DNA of 64,000 nucleotides from JACRCT01 sp049841135 (GTDB lineage Bacteria > Myxococcota > Myxococcia > Myxococcales > UBA5297), in contig JASGHK010000008.1 of assembly GCA_049841135.1 (NCBI GenBank), forward strand, positions 744,001 through 808,000, in the 5' to 3' direction. Below are positions 44,984 through 58,298 of this stretch, in pieces. The notes under the pieces are model-generated. The model searched no databases and was not told the DNA's origin. It saw only the letters and a program-made list of their open reading frames with translations. Made by a program: the position numbers and the translations under genes. How positions within the stretch are numbered: the first letter of the stretch is position 1; each line of letters opens with the position of its first letter.

Positions 44984-45198
44984 GAGGTCCCATGCCAATC
45001 TTTGGGTGCGCAACTGCAGCGCCGACAGCGAAACGAGACATATTCCATCGTCCGGTCGGATACCACAGTAGTTTTTTGCAGCCTTTTTGAGATGGTCTGG
45101 GCGGGTCGGCCGAAAGTCGTGACTATTTCGAGCCGGAGCACCGAGCACACGCCAAGGAAAGCGGAGGGGAATCGCAAGGAGAACGTGGCTCTCCCCAT

Positions 45199-45900
45199 GG
45201 CCGAGCTGCAGTCCTTCTGGCGCGAGCGGATCAAGCCCGGCAACGCGCGCCTCGTGCTCGCCGGCCGGTTCGACGCGGCGAGGGTGCGCGCGCGGATCGA
45301 GAGCGCCTTCGCATCTCTGCCCGCCGGCACGCCGCCCGTCCCCCGCGAGGGCCCCGGCGCGATCCTGCGTGGCACCCTGGTCATGACCCAGGAGCCCGGG
45401 GCGGCCATCGCCCTCGCCGTGGGCGCCCCGCCGCTCGACGGTCCCCTCTTCCCGGCCTTCCTGGTGCACGCCTCGCGGCTCGCCCAGGCCGCACAGCCTC
45501 CGCGCACCTGGCGGGTCCAGTACGACCCGGTCCGGCGGCCCGGGATGCTGCTCGTGACCTCGCCGGTTGGCGCCGCCGAGCAGCCCGAGCCGGCTGCCGC
45601 CCGCGTCCGCTCCGAGATTCGCGAGATTCCTCACCCGCCCGCTCGCTGCCGCCGATTCTCTCGGGCGCCAAGGATCAGTTCGCTCTCTTCCTCGAAGCAG
45701 GCCTCGACCCCGCCGTCTGCGCACGCGACCCGAAGGCGTTCGCGGTCGCCCGTGCGCGGCGAGCCCAGCTCAAGCTCGAGGGCGCGACGCTCGCCCAGGC
45801 ACTCGCGGGCGTGACCCAGGCACAGCTAGACGACACCGCTCGGCTCTTCGACGAGAAGAGCAGCGCCGCGGTCATCGCGGGCGCGACCGCCCCCCGCTAA
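45199..45900 (+). pseudogene. 3-prime fragment of the M16-like lipoprotein gene, right border of the island
   Basis: From AELQSFWRERIKPGNARLVLAGRFD onward this repeats the second half of the gene at 34846-36129, ending with the same RLFDEKSSAAVIAG and a stop. The 5-prime half, including signal peptide and lipobox, is absent, and two extra bases (near 45623-45628 and 45654-45664) break the frame. The sequence before 45199 belongs to the island. It cannot make the full protein. Homology to the left copy continues about 25 bases past the stop to 45925. Confidence 0.85.
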
Positions 45901-46021
45901 GGGCGAAAAGGATCGCTGGCGCCGGCAGTCCGGCCCCGTAGAATCACCTCCAAGGGGGGGTGTCGCCGGATGCGGACGCCCGCGCGGCACGTCTCGTAGC
46001 CGCGCCCGCGCCGTGCCGCCC

Positions 46022-48217
<2,196 letters not shown>

Positions 48218-48238
48218 CCCGAGGGAGCCCCAGACTCT

Positions 48239-48255
48239 GCGGGCGGGACGCCCGC
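48239..48255. terminator. Hairpin between convergent kinase and VWA genes
   Basis: GCGGGCG (48239-48245) and CGCCCGC (48249-48255) form a 7-bp stem with a GGA loop, 22 bases after the kinase stop. There is no T-run. The rest of the 122-base gap (AATTGAAAATGGGACAGG and on) resembles a dispersed intergenic repeat but I cannot confirm that. Confidence 0.5.
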
Positions 48256-48339
48256 GACCACAGGGGCCTCCACCTCCATCAATTGAAAATGGGACAGGAC
48301 AGAGTCAGACTAACGTCCTCCCGGGCGGGGTCAGTCAGT

Positions 48340-49878
48340 TCAGAGCCGCCGGAAGAGGTCCTTCGCGGCCTCGCTCGTCAGCTCGGTCACGGTCGTCAGC
48401 TCGTCGGCGACCTTGCCCAGCTCCTTCGCTGCGCGCGAGAGCGCGTCCTCGCCGCGCACCACGTTGCGCGACGAGGCGGGGTCGTCGACCAGCACCGCGA
48501 AGATCGCCAGGTCGCGCTTCTTCTTCTCCTGGCGGACCTCCTCGGCGAAGGCGTCGGAGAGGCTGGCCTCGCCGTCGGTGATGAAGACGACGTCGGCCCC
48601 CGCGAGCTCGTGCGTCTTGACCGCCTCCAGGGCGGCGCGCAGCGGCTTCTCGAAGTCCGTGCCGCCTCCGGGGAAGCACTCGGCCAGCCTCACCACGGAG
48701 TCCAGGGCCACGGTGCGCCGGCTGCCCAGCTTCCCAGAGCGGGTCAGGTCGAACTCGGCGAGCGGCGCCTCGGGCCCGGAGAAGACGATGGCCTTCGCCC
48801 TGCGGCCCTGCCGGCGCGCGACGTCGAGCAGGGCCAGCGAGACCGCCTTGGCCCACAGCTCGCGAGGGCCCGCCATCGACCCCGAGCCGTCGACGCAGAC
48901 CACCACCGGGCCGCGCCCGTGCCGGTCGTCGCCGCGCAGGTCGTACTGGCTCAGCTGCTCCTCGATCAGGCGGCGCAGGAAGTCGCGGCGGCGCAGCGGG
49001 TGGCGCAGCGCCACCAGCTCGCTGGGCAGCAGCCGGCCGATCTCCGCGCCGCTGCCCACGCGGTAGACCTCGGTCGCGGCGCGCTCGCGGTTCTTGCGGC
49101 GCACGGCGCGGGCGTCGGCGCGGAAGGCCCCGGCGAGAGCGGCCAGGGCGCGCAGCTTCTCGCTCTGCTCCAGCTTCTCGGCCAGCTTCAGCCGCTCGCC
49201 GGCGCTGCGGGGCCCCGAGGCCCCCACCGAGCGCGAGAAGGAGTCGACCGATTCGTCGAGCCGCGGCAGGTCCTCGGCGAGCCGGGAGGCGGCCTGGGAG
49301 AGGTCGGCGTCGAACCGCTGCGGGAGCTCGGCGTTGGACTGCGCGACCTTGCGGGCGAGCGAGCGCACGCGCCGCTCGGCCTGGTCCGCCTGGTCCTCGA
49401 GCTCCTTCGCCGTCTCCGGGGACGCCTGGTCCTTGAGGTCTTGGGCCGCCTCGCGCAGGCGCGCCGCGCGCTCCTCTTCGCCCGCCAACTCCTGCGCCTG
49501 CAGCAGCTCCTCCTCCAGCAGCAGGTCGCCCCCCTTCACCAGGGCCAGCGCGCGACGGGCGAGCCGGGCCGCGGCATGGGCGGCGCGCGCGGCGTCGAGC
49601 GAGGTCTCCTCCTTGAGCGCCCCGAAGTCGGGCGAAGAGGTCATGGCCGTCAGGAGCCGGCGGTTGAGGCCGGTGGACGCCGGCGCGTCAGCCTCGGCGC
49701 GGACGCGGACCACCAGCTTGAAGAGCGCGGCGAAGAGGTCCTCGAGCAGCGGCCGGAAGTGCGGCAGCAGGCGCTCGCCGTGCTCGACCAGCTCCTCCGC
49801 GCCGTCCACCTGGCGGAGGGCGCGGGCGAAGGCCTCGCGGTCGTAGGCGTCGGTCTCGACGAGGCAGGGCTCGAGCAT
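48340..49878 (-). CDS. VWA-domain protein, ViaA-like partner of the adjacent MoxR ATPase
   Basis: The 512-residue protein has a helical N-terminal 300 residues with strong coiled-coil character (EELLQAQELAGEEERAARLREAAQDL and similar) and a C-terminal von Willebrand A domain with a complete MIDAS: VVCVDGSGSMAG, a following conserved Thr in PGGGTDFEKPL, and ITDGEASL. Family knowledge: VWA proteins of this type pair with MoxR AAA+ ATPases (RavA-ViaA in Escherichia coli) to remodel or activate target complexes. Its start overlaps the ATPase stop by one base pair group (ATGA), a sign of coupled translation. The target is unknown. Confidence 0.82.
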   Translation of the reverse strand: MLEPCLVETDAYDREAFARALRQVDGAEELVEHGERLLPHFRPLLEDLFAALFKLVVRVRAEADAPASTGLNRRLLTAMTSSPDFGALKEETSLDAARAAHAAARLARRALALVKGGDLLLEEELLQAQELAGEEERAARLREAAQDLKDQASPETAKELEDQADQAERRVRSLARKVAQSNAELPQRFDADLSQAASRLAEDLPRLDESVDSFSRSVGASGPRSAGERLKLAEKLEQSEKLRALAALAGAFRADARAVRRKNRERAATEVYRVGSGAEIGRLLPSELVALRHPLRRRDFLRRLIEEQLSQYDLRGDDRHGRGPVVVCVDGSGSMAGPRELWAKAVSLALLDVARRQGRRAKAIVFSGPEAPLAEFDLTRSGKLGSRRTVALDSVVRLAECFPGGGTDFEKPLRAALEAVKTHELAGADVVFITDGEASLSDAFAEEVRQEKKKRDLAIFAVLVDDPASSRNVVRGEDALSRAAKELGKVADELTTVTELTSEAAKDLFRRL

Positions 49879-51038
49879 CAGTGCGTCCGCGAGGTCCCGT
49901 CGCTCTCGGCGTCCTCGTCCTCGGAGAGCAGCCCGCGGACGAGCGACTTCACCTCGTCGCGGCAGACGGCGACGCGGTCCGCCCGCTTGCCGCGCGACTG
50001 GACGTCGCGGACCATCCCGTCGAGGCGCCGGCCGAGCTCGTGGAGCTTGGCGAGCGCCTCGGTGCGGCGCGCCTCTTCGTCACCTTCGGCGTGCGCGTTC
50101 TCGGCGATCTCCCGGGCCTGGAAGAGCAGGCGCTGCGCCTCGTCCTCCTGGCCGAAGGCGAGCGAGCGCAGCGCCTCCTGGACCTCGGCGCGCTCGGACG
50201 GCTCGCTCCAGAGCACGTGCTCCAGGATTTGCAGGTCCTCGCTGGTGCAGGCGTCGCGGCCGTCGAGCACCGCGCGCGCCCGGAGCAGGTCGAGCGACTG
50301 GCGGTAGCGGCGGTCGGAGGCCACCACACCCTTGCCGTTGAGGAGGTTGCGCAGCTCGAGCAGATCGCGCCGCACGCCCTCGGGGACCTTCGCCTGCTGC
50401 GCCCGCGCCTGCAGCGCCTCGAGCTCCGCGAGCGGCAGCGTCGTCCCGCCGTTGGAGGGCTCGAGCGAGAGCATGCGCAGGAAGAGGTAGTCCTCGCGCA
50501 GGTAGTCCACGTCGAAGCGCAGGAGGAACCGGTCGAAGAGGGCGAGCAGCTCGTCCTCCTCGGGCAGCTCGTTGGCGGCGCCGACCAGGGTGACGAGCGG
50601 GGCCTCTTCGGGGCCGTCGCCGCCGTGGTAGCGGCGCTCGTTCATCAGCGCGAGCAGCGTGTTGAGGATGGCCGAGCTGGCCTTGAAGACCTCGTCGAGG
50701 AAGGCCACGTGGGCGCGCGGCAGCTTGCCGTCGGTCACGCGGGTGTAGCGGTCGCCCTCGAGGGCCTTGAGCGAGACCGGGCCGAACAGCTCCTCGGGGG
50801 TGGTGAAGCGCGTGAGCAGCCACTGGAAGTACTGGGCGCCCTCGACACGGCGGCAGACCTCGTGGGCAAGCTCGCTCTTGCCGGTGCCCGGGGGCCCGAC
50901 GATCAGCACGTGGGCGCGGGCGACGAGGGCGCAGAGCAGGCCTTCGACGACGTCCTCGCGCTCCAGGAAGCGCTCGGACAGCTCGCGGCGAAGGCGCTCG
51001 AGCGGGTTCGGGTGGGCTGCGGTGGAGAGTGGGGTCAT
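49878..51038 (-). CDS. MoxR-family AAA+ ATPase, RavA-like
   Basis: The 386-residue protein has Walker A GPPGTGKS (48-55), Walker B VAFLDEVFKA (111-120) with the MoxR-type E and SSAILNTLLALMNERRY after it, sensor region LVGAANELPEEDELLALFDRFLLR, and a C-terminal lid domain with ASDRRYRQSLDLLRARAVLDGR. A long charged helix follows. These features match the RavA branch of MoxR ATPases. Family knowledge: they work with a VWA partner as chaperone-like remodelers. The partner gene follows directly with an ATGA overlap. The two genes form an operon that starts about 50 bases from a convergent-free gap at 51039-51136. Confidence 0.87.
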   Translation of the reverse strand: MTPLSTAAHPNPLERLRRELSERFLEREDVVEGLLCALVARAHVLIVGPPGTGKSELAHEVCRRVEGAQYFQWLLTRFTTPEELFGPVSLKALEGDRYTRVTDGKLPRAHVAFLDEVFKASSAILNTLLALMNERRYHGGDGPEEAPLVTLVGAANELPEEDELLALFDRFLLRFDVDYLREDYLFLRMLSLEPSNGGTTLPLAELEALQARAQQAKVPEGVRRDLLELRNLLNGKGVVASDRRYRQSLDLLRARAVLDGRDACTSEDLQILEHVLWSEPSERAEVQEALRSLAFGQEDEAQRLLFQAREIAENAHAEGDEEARRTEALAKLHELGRRLDGMVRDVQSRGKRADRVAVCRDEVKSLVRGLLSEDEDAESDGTSRTH

Positions 51039-51136
51039 GGCGTTCGTTCGTGAAGCTCCGGGACCGGCGGATCGTACACGTCAACCGCCTCTGACGCCGC
51101 GCCATTTCCCCGCAGCAGGGCGATCCGGGCGCCGGC

Positions 51137-51880
51137 CTAGTCCGGCTTCGGGCGCTCCCCTTCCTCCTCGCGTCCAAGCGTCACCAGCCAGCCCAGGTAC
51201 GCCTGGAAGGTGGTCGCGGTGCCGATGGACCGGCCGGCGGAGAAGAGCACGTGGTGGTGGTCGGTCCAATCGACGACCAGGCCGGCGTTGAAGCGCGTAT
51301 CCGAGTCCTCGCCGGTCTCGTGGACGACCTCTATCCCCACCAAGAGGCGATCGAGGAAGCGGCGCTGCACCTGCCAGCCGAAGAACCAGCTGCTGGTCTC
51401 CGAGCTGATGCGGAAGCCGGCCCCGCCATACGTCGTCCAGGCGCCGAAGCTCTTCTGGATCCAGACCGGCAGGAACGCCTCCAAGGTGCCGCGACCGAGC
51501 CTCCGGTCGGCGCTTCCGGTGGGAATCTCCAGGAGCGGGAAGACGCCGACCTGCGGGACGTACTTCGATTCGTGGACCAGCCGGACCTTGGCGCCCAGCT
51601 CGACGTCGCCCGGGCCCCACAGGATGCCGCGGCCGTTCTGTCGGTGGAACGCCATGGGCACCAGGACGTGCAGCTGGAGATCGGGCGCCGCGCCGACGTT
51701 GCCCTCGACGAGGGGGAGCAGCCCCGTCCATTCGTTCCCGGCCCGCCGGCCCGTCGCCGAGAGATAGAGCTCGACGTGGCGGGGCTCCACGGGCTCCGGG
51801 TCGTCGGTCTCGAACGGCGGGCCAGCCCAGGCGGGCGCGGCGGCGAGGAGGCTGACGGCCATGGCGCAAAGCGTGCGCAC
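51137..51880 (-). CDS. Secreted outer-membrane-type protein of unknown function
   Basis: The 247-residue product has a Sec signal ending PAWAG, then GPPFETDDPEPVEPRHVELYLSATG, the start I know from a group of predicted outer-membrane transporters (meta-pathway phenol-degradation-like). The rest alternates polar and hydrophobic residues with amphipathic strands, such as DLQLHVLVPMAFH, WTTYGGAGFRISSETSSWFFGWQVQRRFLD and HHVLFSAGRSIGTATTFQAYLGW. That fits a small beta barrel, although the end lacks the usual aromatic last residue and finishes in a charged tail GREEEGERPKPD. The start GTG at 51880 and ATG at 51862 both open the signal peptide. The gene runs alone, with no functional link to its neighbours. 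Confidence 0.65.
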   Translation of the reverse strand: MRTLCAMAVSLLAAAPAWAGPPFETDDPEPVEPRHVELYLSATGRRAGNEWTGLLPLVEGNVGAAPDLQLHVLVPMAFHRQNGRGILWGPGDVELGAKVRLVHESKYVPQVGVFPLLEIPTGSADRRLGRGTLEAFLPVWIQKSFGAWTTYGGAGFRISSETSSWFFGWQVQRRFLDRLLVGIEVVHETGEDSDTRFNAGLVVDWTDHHHVLFSAGRSIGTATTFQAYLGWLVTLGREEEGERPKPD

Positions 51881-52087
51881 GCCCTGGTCCTAACAAGGTC
51901 CCTGAACGGCCGGCATGGTTGGGCGCGGCGCGAGCGCGCACTCAGCCCGTCAGCGAACAGAGGCGACCGGCGGCTGGGAGCCAAGGCATGTCGGCGGTCG
52001 GGTTGCAAGCCGCCGGGCGTCGCGCGCGCCGCTTGCGCGGTGCGGCCTGGATGCGGTGGGATTCGGGGCCACGAACGCGGAGGCCGT

Positions 52088-52540
52088 ATGGACGCCCAGA
52101 AGACGATCCAGGACTTGCGCCTCCAGCCGCACCCCGAGGGCGGCTTCTACCGCGAGACCTTCCGCAGCTCGCAGCGGGTGACGCTGGCCGATGGCCGGGT
52201 GCGCTCGGCGGGGACCGCCATCTACTATCTGCTGCGAAAAGGCGAGTTCAGCCAGTTCCACCGCATCCCGGCGTGCGAGGTCTGGCACCACTACGACGGC
52301 GCGCCGCTGCTCCTGCACCAGCTCGGCGTGGGCACGGTGCGCCTGGACGCGAAGACCCCACAGGCCTTCGTGCGCGCCGGCGCTTGGCAGGCCGCCGAAG
52401 TGGAAGGCGACTCGGTGCTGTGCGGCTGCACGGTCTCGCCGGGCTTCGAGTTCGAAGACCTCGAGTTCGCGCACGCCGGCGACGTGCTGCGCCTGTTCCC
52501 CAAGGAAGCGGACCTCATCAGGCGGCTCTGCCGGGACTGA
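52088..52540 (+). CDS. Cupin-fold protein of the DUF985 family
   Basis: The 150-residue protein matches DUF985 throughout: QDLRLQPHPEGGFYRETFRS, GTAIYYLLRKGEFSQFHRIPACEVWHHYDGAPL, AWQAAEVEGDSVLCGCTVSPGFEFEDLEFA. The clustered His and Glu residues suggest a metal-binding cupin site. Family members are widespread and often described as sugar-epimerase-like, but the reaction is not established. The ATG at 52088 is where family similarity begins. No ribosome site is obvious. It lies 220 bases before alaS on the same strand; that gap has a repeat of AAGCTCGGGGT (near 52618 and 52642) and no other gene. Confidence 0.85.
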   Translation: MDAQKTIQDLRLQPHPEGGFYRETFRSSQRVTLADGRVRSAGTAIYYLLRKGEFSQFHRIPACEVWHHYDGAPLLLHQLGVGTVRLDAKTPQAFVRAGAWQAAEVEGDSVLCGCTVSPGFEFEDLEFAHAGDVLRLFPKEADLIRRLCRD

Positions 52541-52761
52541 GCCCGAAGCAGCCTTGGCCGCTTGGCGTCGAAAACGAAGCCGGGACGGGTGCGCTTCGGT
52601 GTGCTCTGGCCCCTCGGCAAGCTCGGGGTGTCGAGCCGACAAGCTCGGGGTCTCACGTGCGCCGCCGTCGTTGTTCCGACCCCTCGCCCGTGTTATCGAC
52701 ACGAACTTTCACTGACCCGGCCTCCTCCCAAGAGGGGCGCCGCACCGCCACGGACGACCTC

Positions 52762-55440
<2,679 letters not shown>

Positions 55441-55474
55441 ACGCGAGCGGAAAGCGCGGGGACTATCCAAGGCG

Positions 55475-57448
55475 ATGGCAGGGTTGCCGCTCGTCAAGCT
55501 CCGGTTGCCGTACGAGAGCGAGGAGGAGTTCCTCGCCAAGCTCGGGCCGAGCCTTGCGCGCAACTTGCTCTTCGTCGCCACCCGCACGCCCAAGCCCGTC
55601 GGCTCGGCCTTCGCCTTCCTCTTCGTGCTCAAGAACGGCGCGAAGATCCTCGGAGGCGAAGGTCGGGTCGAGTCGATCTCGCAGGACCCGGCACGGCCGG
55701 GGATGACCATCGCCATCCAGACCCTGGACCGCGACAGCCAGCACCTGCTCGGCGCAGCCGCCGGCGCGCGCCCGAGCCGACCGGCTGCGCCTCCCGTCGA
55801 CGCTGCCGCCGACGAGCGCAAGCGCCGCCGCGAAGCCATCCTCAGCGGCGCCTCGAGCCACTCGCAGCCGCCCACCAAGCGGACCGAGCCGCCCATCCTC
55901 GGCATCGACCTGGGCACCACCAACTGCCGCGTGGCGGTCTGGCACAAGGGCGGTATCAAGCACCTGCCGCTCGACGGCAAGAACTTCAACCTCCCCTCGG
56001 TGGTGGCCTTCGATGAGAAGGGGCGCCTGCTCGTCGGTGCGCGCGCCAAGGCCCAGCTCCTTGTCGATCCCAAGAGCGCCATCTTCGGGGCCAAGCGCCT
56101 GGTCGGCCGTCGCGCCGGCTCGCGCAAGGTCAAGGAGATGGCCTCGCGCTTCCCGTACGAGCTCGACCGGGACGACCACGGCGACGTCGCGGTGCGGGTG
56201 CAGGGCCGCGTCGTGCCGGTGCCGCAGGTGCTCTCGTACCTGCTCCACGAGATCCGCGACCGCGCCAGCACCGAGCTGGGCTGCGAGACGGTGCGCGCCG
56301 TCCTCGGCGTCCCCGCCTACTTCAACGACCGCCAGCGGCAGGCCGTGCGCTACGCGGGGCAGCTCGCCGGCCTGGAGATCGTCCGCGTGCTCTCCGAGCC
56401 CACTGCGGTGGCGGTCGCGTACGGCTTCGGCAAGGGACTCACGCGCAAGCGCCTGCTCGTCTATGACCTGGGCGGCGGCACGCTCGACGCCTCCGTCCTC
56501 GAGGCCACCGGCGACGACCTGGAGGTGGCGGGCGCCGGCGGCGACAACTTCCTGGGCGGCCTCGACTTCGACGCCCGCGTCGCGCGCTGGCTGGAGGATC
56601 GCTTCCAGTCGGCCCACGGCTTCGCGCTCCCCGACGATCCGCTCTCTCGCCAACGCGTGCGCGACGCCGCCGAGACCGCCAAGATCCAGCTCTCCGACCG
56701 CGCCGATGCCCGGGTCATGCTCCCGGTCATCGCCCAGAAGGACGGCGAGCCGGTGAGCCTGGACGCCTCGCTCGAACGTTCCCAGCTCGAGTCGCTCACC
56801 GCGGACCTCGTCGAGCGCTCCGTCGCGGTCACCAAGATCGTGCTGCAGGCCGCGGAGATCCCGCCGTCCGGAGTCGACGAGGTGCTGCTCGTCGGCGGCC
56901 AGAGCCAGAGCCCGGCCATCCGCTCCGCGGTCGAGGCGCTCATCGGCAAGCCCGTTCACCGCGACCTCGACCCCTTCGCCTCCGTGGCCATCGGCGCAGC
57001 GCTCATCGGCCGCGCGCTACTCGACGACCCGTCCGCCGAGACCTTCAGCCTGCATGTCGAGGAGAAGCTCTCGCTCGCCGTCTTCGCCCGGACTCCCGAG
57101 GGCGCCTTCCTCCAGGTCCTCGACGCAGGCACGCCGCTGCCGTGCGAGAAGACCGTGGCCTTCGGTGACTCGAAGGACGTCTACGTCTACCAGGGCGAGA
57201 AGGACGACTCGCAAGACCTCGACTTCCTCGGCCTCGCTCGGGTACCCGCGACCGCACAGGGCGAGCTGACCTTCCAGCTCGGCGCCGACGGCATCCTCAC
57301 CGTCCTCGCCGGCGCGAGCGGCCAGGCGCGGCGACCGCTGACCCTCGACACCCGCGCGGCCGACCCGTTCGCGGCGCCCGAGACCGCGGCCGCTTCGGCT
57401 CCCGGAGAGCGCAAGTCCGGTCTGCTCTCGCGAATCTTCAAGAAGTAG
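55475..57448 (+). CDS. Hsp70-like chaperone with an N-terminal PilZ-like domain
   Basis: The 657-residue protein has an unusual front: residues 1-92 (LVKLRLPYESEEEFLAKLGPSLARNLLFVATRTPKPVGSAFAFLF and on) resemble the PilZ-like module known from myxobacterial proteins. The Hsp70 ATPase follows from residue 141: ILGIDLGTTNCRVAVW, VPAYFNDRQRQAV, VLSEPTAVAVAYG, LLVYDLGGGTLDASVLE and VLLVGGQSQSPAI. A short substrate-binding-like beta region (LSLAVFARTPEGAFLQVLDAGTPLP) and a tail SGLLSRIFKK complete it; the helical lid is absent. Family knowledge: Hsp70s bind unfolded peptides using ATP. The PilZ-like part lacks an obvious c-di-GMP RxxxR motif. The gene starts 34 bases after alaS and may share its transcript. 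Confidence 0.85.
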   Translation: MAGLPLVKLRLPYESEEEFLAKLGPSLARNLLFVATRTPKPVGSAFAFLFVLKNGAKILGGEGRVESISQDPARPGMTIAIQTLDRDSQHLLGAAAGARPSRPAAPPVDAAADERKRRREAILSGASSHSQPPTKRTEPPILGIDLGTTNCRVAVWHKGGIKHLPLDGKNFNLPSVVAFDEKGRLLVGARAKAQLLVDPKSAIFGAKRLVGRRAGSRKVKEMASRFPYELDRDDHGDVAVRVQGRVVPVPQVLSYLLHEIRDRASTELGCETVRAVLGVPAYFNDRQRQAVRYAGQLAGLEIVRVLSEPTAVAVAYGFGKGLTRKRLLVYDLGGGTLDASVLEATGDDLEVAGAGGDNFLGGLDFDARVARWLEDRFQSAHGFALPDDPLSRQRVRDAAETAKIQLSDRADARVMLPVIAQKDGEPVSLDASLERSQLESLTADLVERSVAVTKIVLQAAEIPPSGVDEVLLVGGQSQSPAIRSAVEALIGKPVHRDLDPFASVAIGAALIGRALLDDPSAETFSLHVEEKLSLAVFARTPEGAFLQVLDAGTPLPCEKTVAFGDSKDVYVYQGEKDDSQDLDFLGLARVPATAQGELTFQLGADGILTVLAGASGQARRPLTLDTRAADPFAAPETAAASAPGERKSGLLSRIFKK

Positions 57449-57628
57449 GCGTCCTTTGGCTCACGCACCGGCCTGGCGCACCCTTTTTGGGGCTCCTAGC
57501 ATCTAAGTCGGCGTGTGGACGGCAGCAGGGAACGCCCGCCGCTCCGCATCGACAGCAACCGCCCTGGAAGCCATCTTCCGCCCGCCTCAAACCTTCAGCC
57601 CCTCGCACGCGAGGGAGGAGACAAGACC

Positions 57629-58144
57629 ATGACGACCACCCGCAAGAACGCCGTGACCTTCCTTGGCAACGGTGTCGATCTCGAAGGCCCGGCCCTCAAG
57701 GTGGGCGACAAGGTCAGCGCCGACTTCGTCCTCGTCGCCAACGACATGGCGCCGGTCACCGGCAAGGACCTCGCGGGCCAGAACCGGATCATCGCCACCG
57801 TCCCGTCGCTCGACACGCCGGTCTGCGACATGGAGACCCGCCGCTTCAACCAGGAGGCGGCCAAGCTCGGGAACGTGAAGGTCGTCACCGTCTCCATGGA
57901 CCTGCCCTTCGCGCAGGCCCGCTGGTGCGGCAACGCCGGCATCGACAAGGTCAAGACGCTCTCCGACTACAAGGACCGCAACTTCGGCCGCGCCTACGGC
58001 GTCTGGTCGCCCGGCATGGGCCTGCTCGCGCGCGCCGTGTTCGTCGTCGACAAGAACGACAAGGTCACGCACGTCGAGTACGTCGCCGAGATGACCAAGG
58101 AGCCGGACTACGCCAAGGTCATCGAGGCCGCCAAGAAGCTCTAA
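57629..58144 (+). CDS. tpx: Thiol peroxidase (Tpx, atypical 2-Cys peroxiredoxin)
   Basis: The 171-residue protein matches Tpx along its whole length: VTFLGNGVDLEGPALKVGDK, the peroxidatic Cys66 in VPSLDTPVCDMETRRFN and the resolving Cys100 in DLPFAQARWCGNAGI, then GRAYGVWSPGMGLLARAVFVVD. Family knowledge: it reduces hydrogen and lipid peroxides using thioredoxin, with an internal disulfide between the two Cys. The start at 57629 has a clean GAGGGAGGAG ribosome site (57611-57620). An in-frame ATG-type start at 57515 would add a proline-rich piece without family similarity. A terminator hairpin follows the stop. Confidence 0.95.
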   Translation: MTTTRKNAVTFLGNGVDLEGPALKVGDKVSADFVLVANDMAPVTGKDLAGQNRIIATVPSLDTPVCDMETRRFNQEAAKLGNVKVVTVSMDLPFAQARWCGNAGIDKVKTLSDYKDRNFGRAYGVWSPGMGLLARAVFVVDKNDKVTHVEYVAEMTKEPDYAKVIEAAKKL

Positions 58145-58168
58145 GTCGCGGCAGCCAGCGAAGTCACC

Positions 58169-58201
58169 GAAGGCCTCCGGCGCCCAGCGTCGGGGGCCTT
58201 C
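58169..58201 (+). terminator. Intrinsic terminator of tpx
   Basis: GAAGGCC (58169-58175) pairs with GGCCTTC (58195-58201), and inner CCGG/CGGG bases extend the stem. It lies 25 bases after the tpx stop and is followed by GTCGTAG, with no long T-run. Confidence 0.65.
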
Positions 58202-58298
58202 GTCGTAGATCCATCTGCCTGTGCATGCGGACCTCCATTGCCAGGCTCGTCGACAGAGAGCTACAAGCCAGTGCGACGGCCGCCAAGAAGGGATTCCC

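Larger units (their letters stand above)
36156..45198. mobile_element. RHS island, about 9 kb, of lower GC
   Basis: The interval lies between two copies of a lipoprotein-gene segment, is visibly poorer in G and C from about 36750 to 45190 than the rest of the window, and has different codon choice (many A/T third positions in the RHS gene). It holds a recombinase fragment, a small membrane protein, an RHS protein, a Cys-rich lipoprotein, an operator and a response regulator, all on the minus strand. No terminal inverted repeats or complete integrase were found, so the mode of entry is unknown. Confidence 0.6.

Noticed and set aside
36156..45198. The island as an integrated plasmid or prophage
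   Set aside because: No replication, capsid, tail, integrase or partition genes are present; only a truncated resolvase and the RHS genes are seen.
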